Part shown: in pieces, positions 46,532-55,377 of the stretch
How the letters are laid out: each line of letters opens with the position of its first letter
Numbering within the stretch: position 1 is the stretch's first letter
Assembly (NCBI RefSeq): GCF_029278605.1
Contig: NZ_CP119572.1
Location: forward strand, 3,038,001 to 3,102,000
From: Cupriavidus sp. WKF15
GTDB taxonomy: Bacteria; Pseudomonadota; Gammaproteobacteria; Burkholderiales; Burkholderiaceae
Reading direction: 5' to 3'
DNA: 64,000 nucleotides
Translations under genes and position numbers: made by a program
The notes under the pieces: generated by a model
The model's input: the letters and a program-made list of their open reading frames with translations, nothing else
Databases searched by the model: none
Told to the model about the DNA's origin: nothing

Positions 46532-46556
46532 ACGGCCGCCTTGCGCGGCCGTTTTT
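46532..46556 (+). terminator. Intrinsic terminator of rdgC
   Basis: ACGGCCGC (46532-46539) pairs with GCGGCCGT (46545-46552), followed by TTTTC. Confidence 0.9.
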
Positions 46557-46608
46557 CTGCCTAGCCTTGGAATTGCCCGACTGACGCGCCCCCTTTTCGG
46601 AGCCGCCC

Positions 46609-48246
46609 GTGGACAGATCCAAGGCCACCCCTTCCCCCGCTCCCTCCTCGTCCGGCGACGCCGCCCCGGCTGCCAGCCCCTTTGCCTATCCCGCCTTCAG
46701 CGTGCTGTGGACGGCCACCGTGCTGTCCAATATCGGCACCTGGATGCACGACGTGGGTGCCGGCTGGCTGATGACCTCGCTGGCGCCGTCGCCGGCCTGG
46801 GTGGCGCTGGTACAGACCGCCACGTCGCTGCCGGTGTTCCTGCTGGCCCTGCCGGCCGGCGCGCTCGCCGATATCCTCGACCGGCGCCGCATGCTGCTGG
46901 TGGTGCAGGTGGTGATGGCCGCAGTAGCGGCCGGCCTGGGCATCGTCGTACTGCTGGGCGGCGCCACGCCGGCGCTGCTATTGCTGTTCACGTTCGCCAT
47001 GGGCGTGGGCGCCGCCATCACGGCGCCGGCCTGGCAGGCCATCGTGCCGAGCCTGGTGCCGCGCCAGGCACTGCAGCAGGCAGTGGCGACCAATAGCGTG
47101 GGCATCAACATCAGCCGCGCCATCGGGCCCGCGCTGGCGGGCTTCATCATTTCCGGCATCGGCGTAGCCGCGCCGTTCCTGATCAATGCCGCCAGCTTCC
47201 TGGCGGTGGTTGCCGCGCTCGCGTGGTGGCACCCGCCGGCCCCGGCCACGCGCCGCCTGCCTGCCGAAGACCTGCTCGGCGCGATGCGCGCCGGCGTGCG
47301 CTTTGCGTGGCACAGCCAGGCGCTCAAGGCCACGCTGGCACGCGCTGCCGCATTCTTCCTGTTCGCCAGCGCCTACTGGGCCATGCTGCCATTGATCGCA
47401 CGCCAGGTATTGGCCGGCGGTGCCCAGCTCTACGGCGCGCTGCTCGGCTGCGTGGGCGTGGGCGCGGTGCTGGGCGCGCTGGGGTTGGGCCGGCTGCGCC
47501 AGTGGCTCGGGCCGGACCGCGTGGTGGCGCTCGGCACGCTGGGCACCGTGGTCGCGCTGCTGCTGTTCGCGACGATCCACAACCCGGTTGCGGCAGGCGC
47601 CGCGAGCCTGGTGGCGGGCGCCTCGTGGATCGCCGTGCTGACCACGCTGAACGTGTCGGCACAGACCTCGCTGCCGGAATGGGTGCGCGCGCGCGGCCTG
47701 TCGATCTTCGTCACGGTGTTCTTCGGCTCGATGAGCGCCGGCAGCATTGTCTGGGGCCAGGCGGCAAGCCGCCTCGGCATCCCTGCCGCGCTGCTGATCG
47801 CCAGCGCCGGCGCGTTGCTCGCCATCGCGCTGACGTGGCGCTACAAGCTACAGCAGGGCGATTCGTCACGCCTGGCGCCGTCCATGCACTGGCCGGCCCC
47901 GCAAGTAAGCGACGAAGTCGGCCATGACCGCGGCCCGGTGCTGATCACCATCGAGTACCAGGTGCAGCCCGAAAACGCGGCACGCTTCGTCGCCACGCTG
48001 GACGAACTGAGCCAGGCGCGCCTGCGCGACGGCGCCTTTTCATGGGGATTGTTCGAGGACGCCGCGCAGCCCGGACGCTATCTGGAGTGCTTCCAGGTCG
48101 TGTCCTGGCTGGAGCACCTGCGCCAGCACGAGCGCGTGACGCTGCACGACCGCGACATCCAGGAACGCGTCCTGGCCTTCCACACCGGCGATCAGCCGCC
48201 CGTAGTGTCGCACTTCATCGCGCCAGCGGCACCGCCCGAAGCATGA
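46609..48246 (+). CDS. MFS exporter with C-terminal ABM-like domain
   Basis: 545 residues. Residues about 30-420 are a 12-helix major facilitator of the EntS/MFS_3 branch (FSVLWTATVLSNIGTWMHDVGAGWLM, LPAGALADILDRRRMLL, SVGINISRAIGPALAGFI). The last 110 residues (GPVLITIEYQVQPENAARFVATLDELSQARLRDGAFSWGLFEDAAQPGRYLECFQVVSWLEHLRQHERVT, beginning at about residue 445) form a soluble domain resembling antibiotic-biosynthesis-monooxygenase (ABM/DUF) folds. It begins with GTG. Substrate unknown; no regulator gene adjacent. Confidence 0.85.
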   Translation: MDRSKATPSPAPSSSGDAAPAASPFAYPAFSVLWTATVLSNIGTWMHDVGAGWLMTSLAPSPAWVALVQTATSLPVFLLALPAGALADILDRRRMLLVVQVVMAAVAAGLGIVVLLGGATPALLLLFTFAMGVGAAITAPAWQAIVPSLVPRQALQQAVATNSVGINISRAIGPALAGFIISGIGVAAPFLINAASFLAVVAALAWWHPPAPATRRLPAEDLLGAMRAGVRFAWHSQALKATLARAAAFFLFASAYWAMLPLIARQVLAGGAQLYGALLGCVGVGAVLGALGLGRLRQWLGPDRVVALGTLGTVVALLLFATIHNPVAAGAASLVAGASWIAVLTTLNVSAQTSLPEWVRARGLSIFVTVFFGSMSAGSIVWGQAASRLGIPAALLIASAGALLAIALTWRYKLQQGDSSRLAPSMHWPAPQVSDEVGHDRGPVLITIEYQVQPENAARFVATLDELSQARLRDGAFSWGLFEDAAQPGRYLECFQVVSWLEHLRQHERVTLHDRDIQERVLAFHTGDQPPVVSHFIAPAAPPEA

Positions 48247-48249
48247 GGC

Positions 48250-48693
48250 TCAGCCGAGCCAGTTGACCTTGGGGAAGCGGCCGGCAAACCCTGCCGGCAT
48301 CGGCATCACCTTCTTCTGGTGGTAGTCGAAGAACACGAAGCCGGACTTGGCCATGGCGATCAGCGCGCCGTCCTGCGGGCGCGTGATGCGGAAGATGATG
48401 TCGCCGCCGTACTTGTTGAAATCCATCACGCCGACCTCGAACAGCAGCTGGTCGCGCGCGTGCGCTTCATTGCGGTACATGGTGGCCAGGTCCGTGACGA
48501 TGATGCCGAGGCCCTCGACCTGGTCGCCCTCGCTGCCGAACTCGAAGAGGAAGCGGGCGCGCGCCTCGGAAATCATCGAGATCATCGAATCGTTGGCCAG
48601 GTGGTTGGCCGAATTGATATCGGTGACGCGCACGGTCAGGTGGGTCGAATAGCAGAACTGGTCGTCGGGGAGATCGAGCTGAAGACGGGCCAT
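48250..48693 (-). CDS. 4HBT-type acyl-CoA thioesterase family protein
   Basis: 147 residues with a hot-dog fold. TVRVTDINSANHLANDSMISMISEARARFLFEFG carries the D-x-N-x(2)-H-L-x-N motif seen in hot-dog thioesterases of the YbgC/FcbC kind, with a Glu (E of SEAR) in the helix. The ATG giving MARLQLD was chosen; an in-frame TTG lies five codons upstream. The stop is three bases from the convergent MFS gene. It lies 121 bp after batD and might be the last gene of that operon. Confidence 0.85.
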   Translation of the reverse strand: MARLQLDLPDDQFCYSTHLTVRVTDINSANHLANDSMISMISEARARFLFEFGSEGDQVEGLGIIVTDLATMYRNEAHARDQLLFEVGVMDFNKYGGDIIFRITRPQDGALIAMAKSGFVFFDYHQKKVMPMPAGFAGRFPKVNWLG

Positions 48694-48814
48694 GGCGGCA
48701 TCGGGCAAAGTGGACAGGAAGCCGCCACCAGGCGTGGCGCAGGATCATTCCATCCCCGCAGGCTGGCGGCGAGGCGCCCATCATAGTCGATCCGGCCGGT
48801 TCGGCCAGCAGGCC

Positions 48815-50170
48815 TCAGGGATTGAGCGGCGGCAGCGCTGCCGGCGTGGCCCGACGCGCGCGGACAGGCCGGTGCGCGGGGGCATATTCCGGCAACAGGC
48901 GCGCCAGCTCGCCACCGCTCCATGGCCTCGCGCTGGCACCGGCACCGAACAGACGCCGTTCAAGCTCGCCGACGGCGGCCGCCAGCGCCGCGTTGCCGGT
49001 GCCGGCCACCCATTCCGACTGCGCCTTGCCCCACGCTGTGTGCGACCAGACACCGAGCGCGCGATAAGCCGCCACCGCGTCGTTGTCGCGGCAAGCCTGC
49101 AGCAGCACCGCGAGCCGCGCCTCGCTGCCGGCCGCCCTGGCGCTGCGCCGTGCCGCGAGCGCCCGGCGCAGGCGTGCCACGCGCGGCCGGGCCCAACGCT
49201 GCAGCAGCCACGCCGGCAGCAATACCAGGACGCCGCCGGCCGCCCACAGCCACCGGCGCCATGCGGCACCGCGCTCTCCGGGCAAGGGCGCGGCGTGGGG
49301 GCCGGTCGGTGACAGTCCTGCCAGCCCCGGCGCGGAGGCCACGTCCACCTTCACCTCGGGCGCCTCCGATTCGCCGGGCTTGCGCGTGACCGGATCGAAC
49401 CATTCGACCTTGATCGCGGGCAGCGTATAGGTCCCCGCGTGCTCGAACACATAGGTGATGCGGTCCGTGCGGCTGCCGCCCGCATTGCCGGCGCTGTCCT
49501 GCGCGGCATCGCTGAGTTGCGGATCGCCCGCAAACACGCGCACGCCTGATGGCGCCTCCACCTTCGGCGGCCGGATCATCATGGCCTGGGTCTGCGGCGC
49601 GAACGTGGTGACAGTGCGCACCAGCGCATCGCCGGCATGGAAATGCGCCTGCGGGCCGCTGACCGGACGGTCGAAGTGCTGCGTGACGATCAGCCGCGCC
49701 ACCGGCAGCGTGGCTGCGGCTGGCGCGCCGGCGGCGCCCGCAGCGCGAATGGTTGTGGCCGGCAGCGTCACGCTGCCCTGGCGCGGCTTGCCGTCATCAC
49801 CGGAATAAGTGAACGCGATGGAGACCTGTGGCAACTGGAAATCGCCGCCCTGCTCCGCGGCAAACAGGTAGGTCTTGCGGATGCCGGCATAGCTCGCGCC
49901 ATTGATGGTCTCGACCGTGTTCTGGCCGCGGTCGTCCGGCATGGTGACGATCGCGCCGGGCACCTGCAGTGTCGGAAAGACCGGTGCGGACAGGAAGAAG
50001 TTGGGCGCCAGCACCGTCACCTCGATGCGGATCTGCTGGCCCGGCAGCACGGGCTGCTGCGCCGCCACCTCGACACGCACGAGTGGGTCGGCTGCCAGCG
50101 CGAGCGCGCTCGCCTGCCACAGCGCAAGACCGGTGCACCAGATGCCGAGACCCCGGCCCGCGCGCGTCAT
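48815..50170 (-). CDS. BatD-like periplasmic/membrane protein
   Basis: 451 residues. A signal peptide (GIWCTGLALWQASALALAADP) is followed by Ig-like beta domains (VRVEVAAQQPVLPGQQIRIEVTVLAPNFFL..., TYLFAAEQGGDFQLPQVSIAFTYSG), typical of BatD/'oxygen tolerance' proteins, then one membrane segment (WLWAAGGVLVLLPAWLLQRW, at about residue 323) and a basic cytoplasmic tail of about 110 residues. BatD partners with BatA/B and MoxR. The start overlaps the stop of the batB-like gene by four bases. Confidence 0.88.
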   Translation of the reverse strand: MTRAGRGLGIWCTGLALWQASALALAADPLVRVEVAAQQPVLPGQQIRIEVTVLAPNFFLSAPVFPTLQVPGAIVTMPDDRGQNTVETINGASYAGIRKTYLFAAEQGGDFQLPQVSIAFTYSGDDGKPRQGSVTLPATTIRAAGAAGAPAAATLPVARLIVTQHFDRPVSGPQAHFHAGDALVRTVTTFAPQTQAMMIRPPKVEAPSGVRVFAGDPQLSDAAQDSAGNAGGSRTDRITYVFEHAGTYTLPAIKVEWFDPVTRKPGESEAPEVKVDVASAPGLAGLSPTGPHAAPLPGERGAAWRRWLWAAGGVLVLLPAWLLQRWARPRVARLRRALAARRSARAAGSEARLAVLLQACRDNDAVAAYRALGVWSHTAWGKAQSEWVAGTGNAALAAAVGELERRLFGAGASARPWSGGELARLLPEYAPAHRPVRARRATPAALPPLNP

Positions 50171-51804
50171 GGCTGGGCTCCGGCGCCCGGCCGCGCCTGG
50201 CTCTGCTGCAACGCGAACTTGCGTTGCAGCAGCTCGGTCGGCGTGGTCTGGATCGCGCGCATCCAGGTCTCGGCGCTTTCCACCGCACCCATCTCGCGCT
50301 TCTTGCCTGCGCCCTCGGGTGGCTTGGCATCCCTGTCGTATTTCACTTCGTCGGGCTTGATATCGGGCGGCTCCTCGCCTTCCTTCGGCTTGTCCGCCTT
50401 CGCCGCCAGCTTTTCCATGAGCGCCAGGTTGGCCGTGGCCGCGGGCCATTGCGGGCGGCGCTTCAGGGCCTGCCGGTAGCGCGCCGCCGCATCCTTGTAC
50501 TTGCCCATCCGCGCGAGCGCGTCGCCCTGGTTGAAGTCGCTCTCGGGCGAATCGACCAGCGCGAAGCTCTGCACCGCCCGTGCGTACTGCCCCGTGCGGT
50601 ACTGCGCCACGCCGCGCCACATGGGATCGTCGAACAGCGCCGCGGCGCCGGAGAAATCGCCACGCTCGAAAGCGCGCCGGCCCTGCTGGTCATGCGTGAG
50701 CCACAGGTCGACAAAGCGCCACGCGCGCGGCGCTTCGGCATCGGGCGCCGACGCTTGCGCGCGGAGGTCCTGCTGCGGCGCCGCCAGCGCCACAGCAAGC
50801 AGCACGCCCGTGATCCAGCGTACGGTCCAGCCCTTGCGGAACCACAGCACGCCGAGCAGCGCGATCGGGATCGTCAGCCTCCAGCCCTCGTCCTTCCAGC
50901 GCGTGTTGTCCGCCGACTGCTTTCGCGCCAGGTGCGATTGCACGTGGCGCTGCACCCAGGCGACGTCGTCGTCGCTATCGGGCGTGAACGTGGCGACCGG
51001 CACGCCGGTGTCGTCGCCAAAGCGCTTGAGCGCGGCCATGTCCATGCGTGCGAACACGCGCACGCCGTCCTTCTCGACAAAGCCCTCGGGGCCACTGCGC
51101 AGCGGTCCGCCGCGCTCGGTGCCGATCGCCAGCACCACCGGCTGGCTGCGCCCGCTGCCGGCCTGGGCCTTGAACCCTCGCACGGCAGCGGCCTCCACCC
51201 CGTCGGTCAGGAACAGGATGGTGCCGGGCACTTCCTCATGCGCAAGCGCCGCGTCGATGGTGCGCAGCGCGAGCGCGGTGTCCTTGCCCGGCGCGGGCAT
51301 GATGCGGGTCTGCAGCGCATCGACAAAGGTCTGCAGCAGCGTGGCGTCGTCGGTCAGCGGAAGCACCAGGTGCGTGGAGCCGGCGTAGGCCCAGATGGCC
51401 GTGCGCCCGCCATCGCGCCGCGCGAGCAGCGCCTTGACCTTGAGCTTGGCGCGCTCGAGCCGCGTAGGCGTTACGTCGATCGCGTCCATGGTCGGCGACA
51501 GGTCGATAGCAATCGCCAGCGGTGCCTTGTCGTCGAGGAATGGCGGACGTTCGCGCTCCCACGTGGGACCGGCCAGCGCGATGGCGCCGAGTGCGAGCAG
51601 CAGCGCAGTCAGGTGCACGGGACGGATGGCCAGCCGGCGGCGCTCGCCGACCATCAATGCATCCAGCAAATGCGGGGCAATCGCATCACGCCAGCGGCGC
51701 CGAACATCGCCGCGGCGGCGCACGGCCCATACCAGCAGTACCGCCGGGACCAGCACCAGCAGCCACCATGGGCGCAGGAAGTGAAAGTCCGCGAGCGCCT
51801 GCAT
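50167..51804 (-). CDS. BatB-like VWA-domain membrane protein fused to TPR region (BatB/BatC type)
   Basis: 545 residues. A two-helix N-terminal membrane part (RPWWLLVLVPAVLLVWAV and HLTALLLALGAIALAG) precedes a von Willebrand A domain with the MIDAS-like DLSPTMDAID (Thr in place of the second Ser of DxSxS) and FLTDGVEAA. Another membrane pair is at about residues 325-365, then TPR-like repeats (GRRAFERGDFSGAAALF, QGDALARMGKYKDAAARYRQALKRRPQWP) and a charged C terminus. It combines the BatB and BatC roles of other bacteria. The start overlaps the batA-like stop by one base. Confidence 0.88.
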   Translation of the reverse strand: MQALADFHFLRPWWLLVLVPAVLLVWAVRRRGDVRRRWRDAIAPHLLDALMVGERRRLAIRPVHLTALLLALGAIALAGPTWERERPPFLDDKAPLAIAIDLSPTMDAIDVTPTRLERAKLKVKALLARRDGGRTAIWAYAGSTHLVLPLTDDATLLQTFVDALQTRIMPAPGKDTALALRTIDAALAHEEVPGTILFLTDGVEAAAVRGFKAQAGSGRSQPVVLAIGTERGGPLRSGPEGFVEKDGVRVFARMDMAALKRFGDDTGVPVATFTPDSDDDVAWVQRHVQSHLARKQSADNTRWKDEGWRLTIPIALLGVLWFRKGWTVRWITGVLLAVALAAPQQDLRAQASAPDAEAPRAWRFVDLWLTHDQQGRRAFERGDFSGAAALFDDPMWRGVAQYRTGQYARAVQSFALVDSPESDFNQGDALARMGKYKDAAARYRQALKRRPQWPAATANLALMEKLAAKADKPKEGEEPPDIKPDEVKYDRDAKPPEGAGKKREMGAVESAETWMRAIQTTPTELLQRKFALQQSQARPGAGAQP

Positions 51805-52826
51805 CACGGCTCCTGCGCTGCCGGTTCCGGCGCGGCAGGCCGTCGCGGACGCGACAGCCACGCCGACCACACCGCCATGACGAGCTGGTACCACAGCACC
51901 ACGCCCATCGCGGCACCGAGCGGCCACACGAACAGCTCCCGGTGCGGCCGCCACGACAGCGTCTTGTGGTTGTGCGGCGTGATGCGGTCGAGCGTGGCAT
52001 AGATGCTTTCGAGTCCCGCCTGGTCGGCGCCGAAGAAATAGCGCCCGCGCGTCCGCGCGGCAATGCGCTGCAGCACGCCAAGATCGACGCGCTGCTCGCC
52101 CTCGGCGGACGGATCGCCGATGCCGATCGTATGCACGATCACATGGCGCTCCTTCGCGATCTCCGCGGCGCGTTCGGGCGGCATCTTGCTGGCGGTGTCG
52201 TTGCCGTCGGTCAGCACGATCAGCACCTTCTCGGGCGCCTGGCTCTGGTCGAACATCTTGATGCCAAGGCCGATGCCATCGCCAAGCGCCGTGCTGGGGC
52301 CCGCTATCCCCGGCAGCAGGTCATGGATCATGGACTGCACGAGCACATGGTCGAGCGTAAACGGCGCCAGCGGGTACGGCGCGTCGCCGAACACGAGCAG
52401 GCCGATGCGGTCGCCGGGACGGCGCGTCACGAACCGGCTGACCACGTCGCGCACCGCCTGCACGCGCGGGATCAGTGCGCCGGCCGGGTCGCGGAAATCG
52501 CGCGTGTCCATCGACTGCGACAGGTCCAGCGCCAGCAGCAGGTCGCGCGCGGGCTGCACCTTCTCGATGGGCGCCTCCAGGAACTGCGGGCGCGCCAGCG
52601 CCGTCACCAGCAGCGCCCACGCGAGCGGCGCCAGGATGCGCTGCAGCCAGTTGCTGCGCGGCACGACCGCTCCCGGCGCCGGCTTCAGCCCCGCCGCGCT
52701 CGCGACCTCGCCGAAGAACGGCAGGCGCACCGACGGGCTTTCTTCGCGATACGGCGGCAGCAGCCACCACAGCAGCAAGGGCAGCGGCAGCAGCACGAAG
52801 AACCACGGGTATTCAAACTGGTACAT
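51804..52826 (-). CDS. BatA-like VWA-domain membrane protein
   Basis: 340 residues. Two N-terminal membrane helices (FFVLLPLPLLLWWLLPP and ILAPLAWALLVTALARP), then a von Willebrand A domain with a complete MIDAS motif DLSQSMD, a conserved TDGNDTAS and the IVHTIGIGD strand, and a C-terminal membrane segment (WPLGAAMGVVLWYQLVMAVW). VWA proteins of this class act with MoxR AAA+ ATPases. The start lies within the DUF4381 gene (14-bp overlap). Confidence 0.92.
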   Translation of the reverse strand: MYQFEYPWFFVLLPLPLLLWWLLPPYREESPSVRLPFFGEVASAAGLKPAPGAVVPRSNWLQRILAPLAWALLVTALARPQFLEAPIEKVQPARDLLLALDLSQSMDTRDFRDPAGALIPRVQAVRDVVSRFVTRRPGDRIGLLVFGDAPYPLAPFTLDHVLVQSMIHDLLPGIAGPSTALGDGIGLGIKMFDQSQAPEKVLIVLTDGNDTASKMPPERAAEIAKERHVIVHTIGIGDPSAEGEQRVDLGVLQRIAARTRGRYFFGADQAGLESIYATLDRITPHNHKTLSWRPHRELFVWPLGAAMGVVLWYQLVMAVWSAWLSRPRRPAAPEPAAQEP

Positions 52827-53358
52827 GGTGGCCGGCAATCCATTGCTGGCAGGCGGCGGCCGTGACCGCCACCTGGCTGTCGGGCCATTGCGCCAGCACC
52901 GCGGCATCGCGGTACTGCGCGTCGTTGACCAGCGTCGCGAGCACCGGCACCGCCGCGCCGGCCTTGCCCGCGTGGGCTTGAAGGAACCTGGCCCACTCGG
53001 CGCCCGCCATGCTGGCGACATGCGCGCGCGGCCACGCCGCCAGCGCGGTGCGCTTGAGCAGTTCCGCCATGGCGGCCAGCGCTTGCGCACGTGCCTGCGG
53101 CGACACGGCCAGGCCCGCACGCAATCGTGCCAGTTCGGCCAGGGCCTCGCGGCGGTAGCGATTCGCGCGGTAACGGCGCCACCAGCGCCAGGCCGTGGCG
53201 GCCAGCAGCGCCAGCACGATCGCGCCCGCCACCGGCCAGCCGATGGTCTGCGGCCGCCACGACGGCGGCGGCGGCTCGACCACTTCGGCCATCTGCCGGA
53301 GATCGCCGGCAATCGTCGCGCTATCCGGCGCCGCGGTGCTGTGCGTCAGGTCGCTCAC
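52813..53358 (-). CDS. DUF4381 membrane protein
   Basis: 181 residues. One membrane helix (IGWPVAGAIVLALLAATAWRWWRRYR, about 39-60) is followed by a helical domain (YRREALAELARLRAG and LAAMAELLKRTALAAWPRAHVASMAGAEWARFLQ). DUF4381 proteins are found in MoxR/VWA operons; their function is unknown. It overlaps the DUF58 gene by four bases and the batA-like gene by 14. Confidence 0.88.
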   Translation of the reverse strand: MSDLTHSTAAPDSATIAGDLRQMAEVVEPPPPSWRPQTIGWPVAGAIVLALLAATAWRWWRRYRANRYRREALAELARLRAGLAVSPQARAQALAAMAELLKRTALAAWPRAHVASMAGAEWARFLQAHAGKAGAAVPVLATLVNDAQYRDAAVLAQWPDSQVAVTAAACQQWIAGHHVPV

Positions 53359-54383
53359 GGCCGCCCTCCCTGCCGGGCGCGCAGCGTGGCCTGGCCTTGC
53401 GGCAGCGCCTGGCCAAGCAGGCGGCGCAATTGCAGCGGCGTCTCCTCCGCGGCCGACAGCGGCAGCAGCGGCACGCCGATGGCGCGGTGCCAGCCCAGCA
53501 GGTTGCGGCTCTGCGCATCGACGAATTCGGCGATGCCCTTGCGCGTGGAGGCGTGGCCGAATCCCAGCTCGACCTGCAACTCGCCGTCGCTAACGACAAG
53601 GTGGCCGGAGTCCGGCAGTTCGAGCAGGAACGGGTCGTAGACCAGCATCGTCAGCAGGTCGTTGCGCGCGCTCATCGACAGCATCAGGTCACGCGTGGCC
53701 GCGTCGTGCCCGTCGAAGTCGCTGATGACAATGACCAGGTGGTCATGCCGCGCGAGGCGCGCGGCGCGCTCGAGCGCGGCATTGAGTTGCCCGGCGCCGC
53801 GCCGCGCGGGGGCATCGGCACGCAGCGCCTGGTTGTGCCGCGCGATCTCGCCGAGCAGGTGCTCCACAGCCTGCCGGCTGCGGCGCGGCGCGAGCTCGGT
53901 GCATTCGCCGTCGCCGAACACCAGGCCGCCGACGCGGTCGCCCTCCGACAGCACGCGCCACGCCGCCAGCGCCGCGGCCTCGGCCGCGACCACGGATTTC
54001 ATCGCGCAGCGGCTGCCGAAGAACATATTGATGCGCTGGTCCACCAGCAGCAGCACCGGGCGGTCCTTCTCTTCGCTGTACACGCGCACGTGCGGCTTGC
54101 CGGTGCGCGCGGTGACGCGCCAGTCCATGCTGCGGATATCGTCGCCGGGCAGGTAGCCGCGCACTTCCTCGAACGTCAGGCCGCGCCCGCGCACCCGGGA
54201 GGCATGCCGGCCCGCCAGCACGCTGTGCACGGGCTGGCTCGGCAGGAAATGAAAATCGCGCGCAGCGACTTCGAGCGCCACCAGCGCCGCGGCGTCCACG
54301 CTGACACCGGCTTGGGCGTGTGTGGCAGGCCGCTCCCCGGCGGGCACCGGCGAGCGGCCAAGCGAGGCAAGATGGGAACGCAT
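53355..54383 (-). CDS. DUF58 family protein
   Basis: 342 residues. It carries the DUF58 core: GRHASRVRGRGLTFEEVRGYLPGDDIRSMDWRVTARTGKPHVRVYSEEKDRPVLLLVD, and a VWA-like fold after it (DHLVIVISDFDGHD at about residue 210). DUF58 proteins have no membrane segment and are thought to act with the neighbouring MoxR ATPase. The start lies 16 bp after the moxR stop, and its stop overlaps the DUF4381 start. Confidence 0.92.
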   Translation of the reverse strand: MRSHLASLGRSPVPAGERPATHAQAGVSVDAAALVALEVAARDFHFLPSQPVHSVLAGRHASRVRGRGLTFEEVRGYLPGDDIRSMDWRVTARTGKPHVRVYSEEKDRPVLLLVDQRINMFFGSRCAMKSVVAAEAAALAAWRVLSEGDRVGGLVFGDGECTELAPRRSRQAVEHLLGEIARHNQALRADAPARRGAGQLNAALERAARLARHDHLVIVISDFDGHDAATRDLMLSMSARNDLLTMLVYDPFLLELPDSGHLVVSDGELQVELGFGHASTRKGIAEFVDAQSRNLLGWHRAIGVPLLPLSAAEETPLQLRRLLGQALPQGQATLRARQGGRP

Positions 54384-54399
54384 GGCGCCGGCCGCCGCG

Positions 54400-55377
54400 T
54401 CAGGCCACGGCGACCTGCTGCACCAGGCGGTCGATCACGGCATCGGCGCTGACACCGGCCGCGTGCGCCTCGTATGACAGGATCAGGCGGTGGCGGAACA
54501 CCTCATGCACGACAGCCTGCACGTGCTCGGGCGAGACAAAGTCTTGTCCACGCAGCCAGGCATAGGCGCGCGACACCTTGTCGAGTCCGATCGAGCCGCG
54601 CGGGCTCACGCCGACCTGGATCCAGCGATCGAGCTCGTCGTCGACGGTCCTGGGCTCGCGCGTGGCATGCACCAGCGCGACCATGTAGCGCGCCACCGCT
54701 TCGCTCACGTGGATGCCGTGAATCTCGGCGCGCGCGGCGAATATGACTTCGGGTGCAAGCCGTTGTAGCGCGGCCGCTTGCGTGCCGGCGGCCGCGCCCG
54801 ATTCTTCGGCACGCGCCAGCGCCACGATCTGCGCTTCGGCGTCCGCTTCCGGGTAGGTCACGTTCACGTGCATCAGGAAGCGGTCCATTTGCGCTTCGGG
54901 CAGCGGATAGGTGCCTTCCTGCTCGATCGGGTTCTGCGTGGCCATGACCAGGAACAGCGGGTCGAGCTTGTGGGTCACGCCGCCGACGGTGACCTGGCGC
55001 TCTTCCATGGCTTCGAGCAGCGCGGCCTGCACCTTGGCCGGCGAGCGGTTGACCTCGTCGGCGAGCACCAGGTTGGCGAAGATCGGGCCGGCCTGGAAGC
55101 GGAACTCGCCCTTGCCGCCCTCGGTGTAGTACACCTCGGAGCCCGTGATATCGGCCGGCAGCAGGTCGGGCGTGAACTGGATGCGCGACAGCTTTGCTTC
55201 CAGGTTGCGGGCCAGCACCTTGATCGCGCGCGTCTTGGCGAGGCCCGGCAACCCCTCCACCAGCAAGTGGCCATCGGCCAGCAGGCCCAGCAACAGGCGC
55301 TCGATCATGTGCTGCTGGCCGACGATGGCTTCGCCCATGCGCCTCTGCAGCGCCAGCACGTCGTCGCGGTTGCTCAT
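54400..55377 (-). CDS. MoxR-family AAA+ ATPase
   Basis: 325 residues. Walker A-type GLPGLAKTRAIK, Walker B LVLADEVNRSPAKVQAALLEAMEERQVTVGG, sensor-1 VMATQNPIEQEGTYPLPEAQMDRFLMH, and a C-terminal lid with SPRGSIGLDKVSRAYAWL. MoxR ATPases act as chaperones with VWA proteins in activating or assembling envelope proteins; here DUF58, DUF4381 and three Bat-type genes follow directly. The ATG overlaps the stop of the upstream spermidine-synthase-like gene by four bases, which ties the two halves of this operon together. Confidence 0.95.
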   Translation of the reverse strand: MSNRDDVLALQRRMGEAIVGQQHMIERLLLGLLADGHLLVEGLPGLAKTRAIKVLARNLEAKLSRIQFTPDLLPADITGSEVYYTEGGKGEFRFQAGPIFANLVLADEVNRSPAKVQAALLEAMEERQVTVGGVTHKLDPLFLVMATQNPIEQEGTYPLPEAQMDRFLMHVNVTYPEADAEAQIVALARAEESGAAAGTQAAALQRLAPEVIFAARAEIHGIHVSEAVARYMVALVHATREPRTVDDELDRWIQVGVSPRGSIGLDKVSRAYAWLRGQDFVSPEHVQAVVHEVFRHRLILSYEAHAAGVSADAVIDRLVQQVAVA

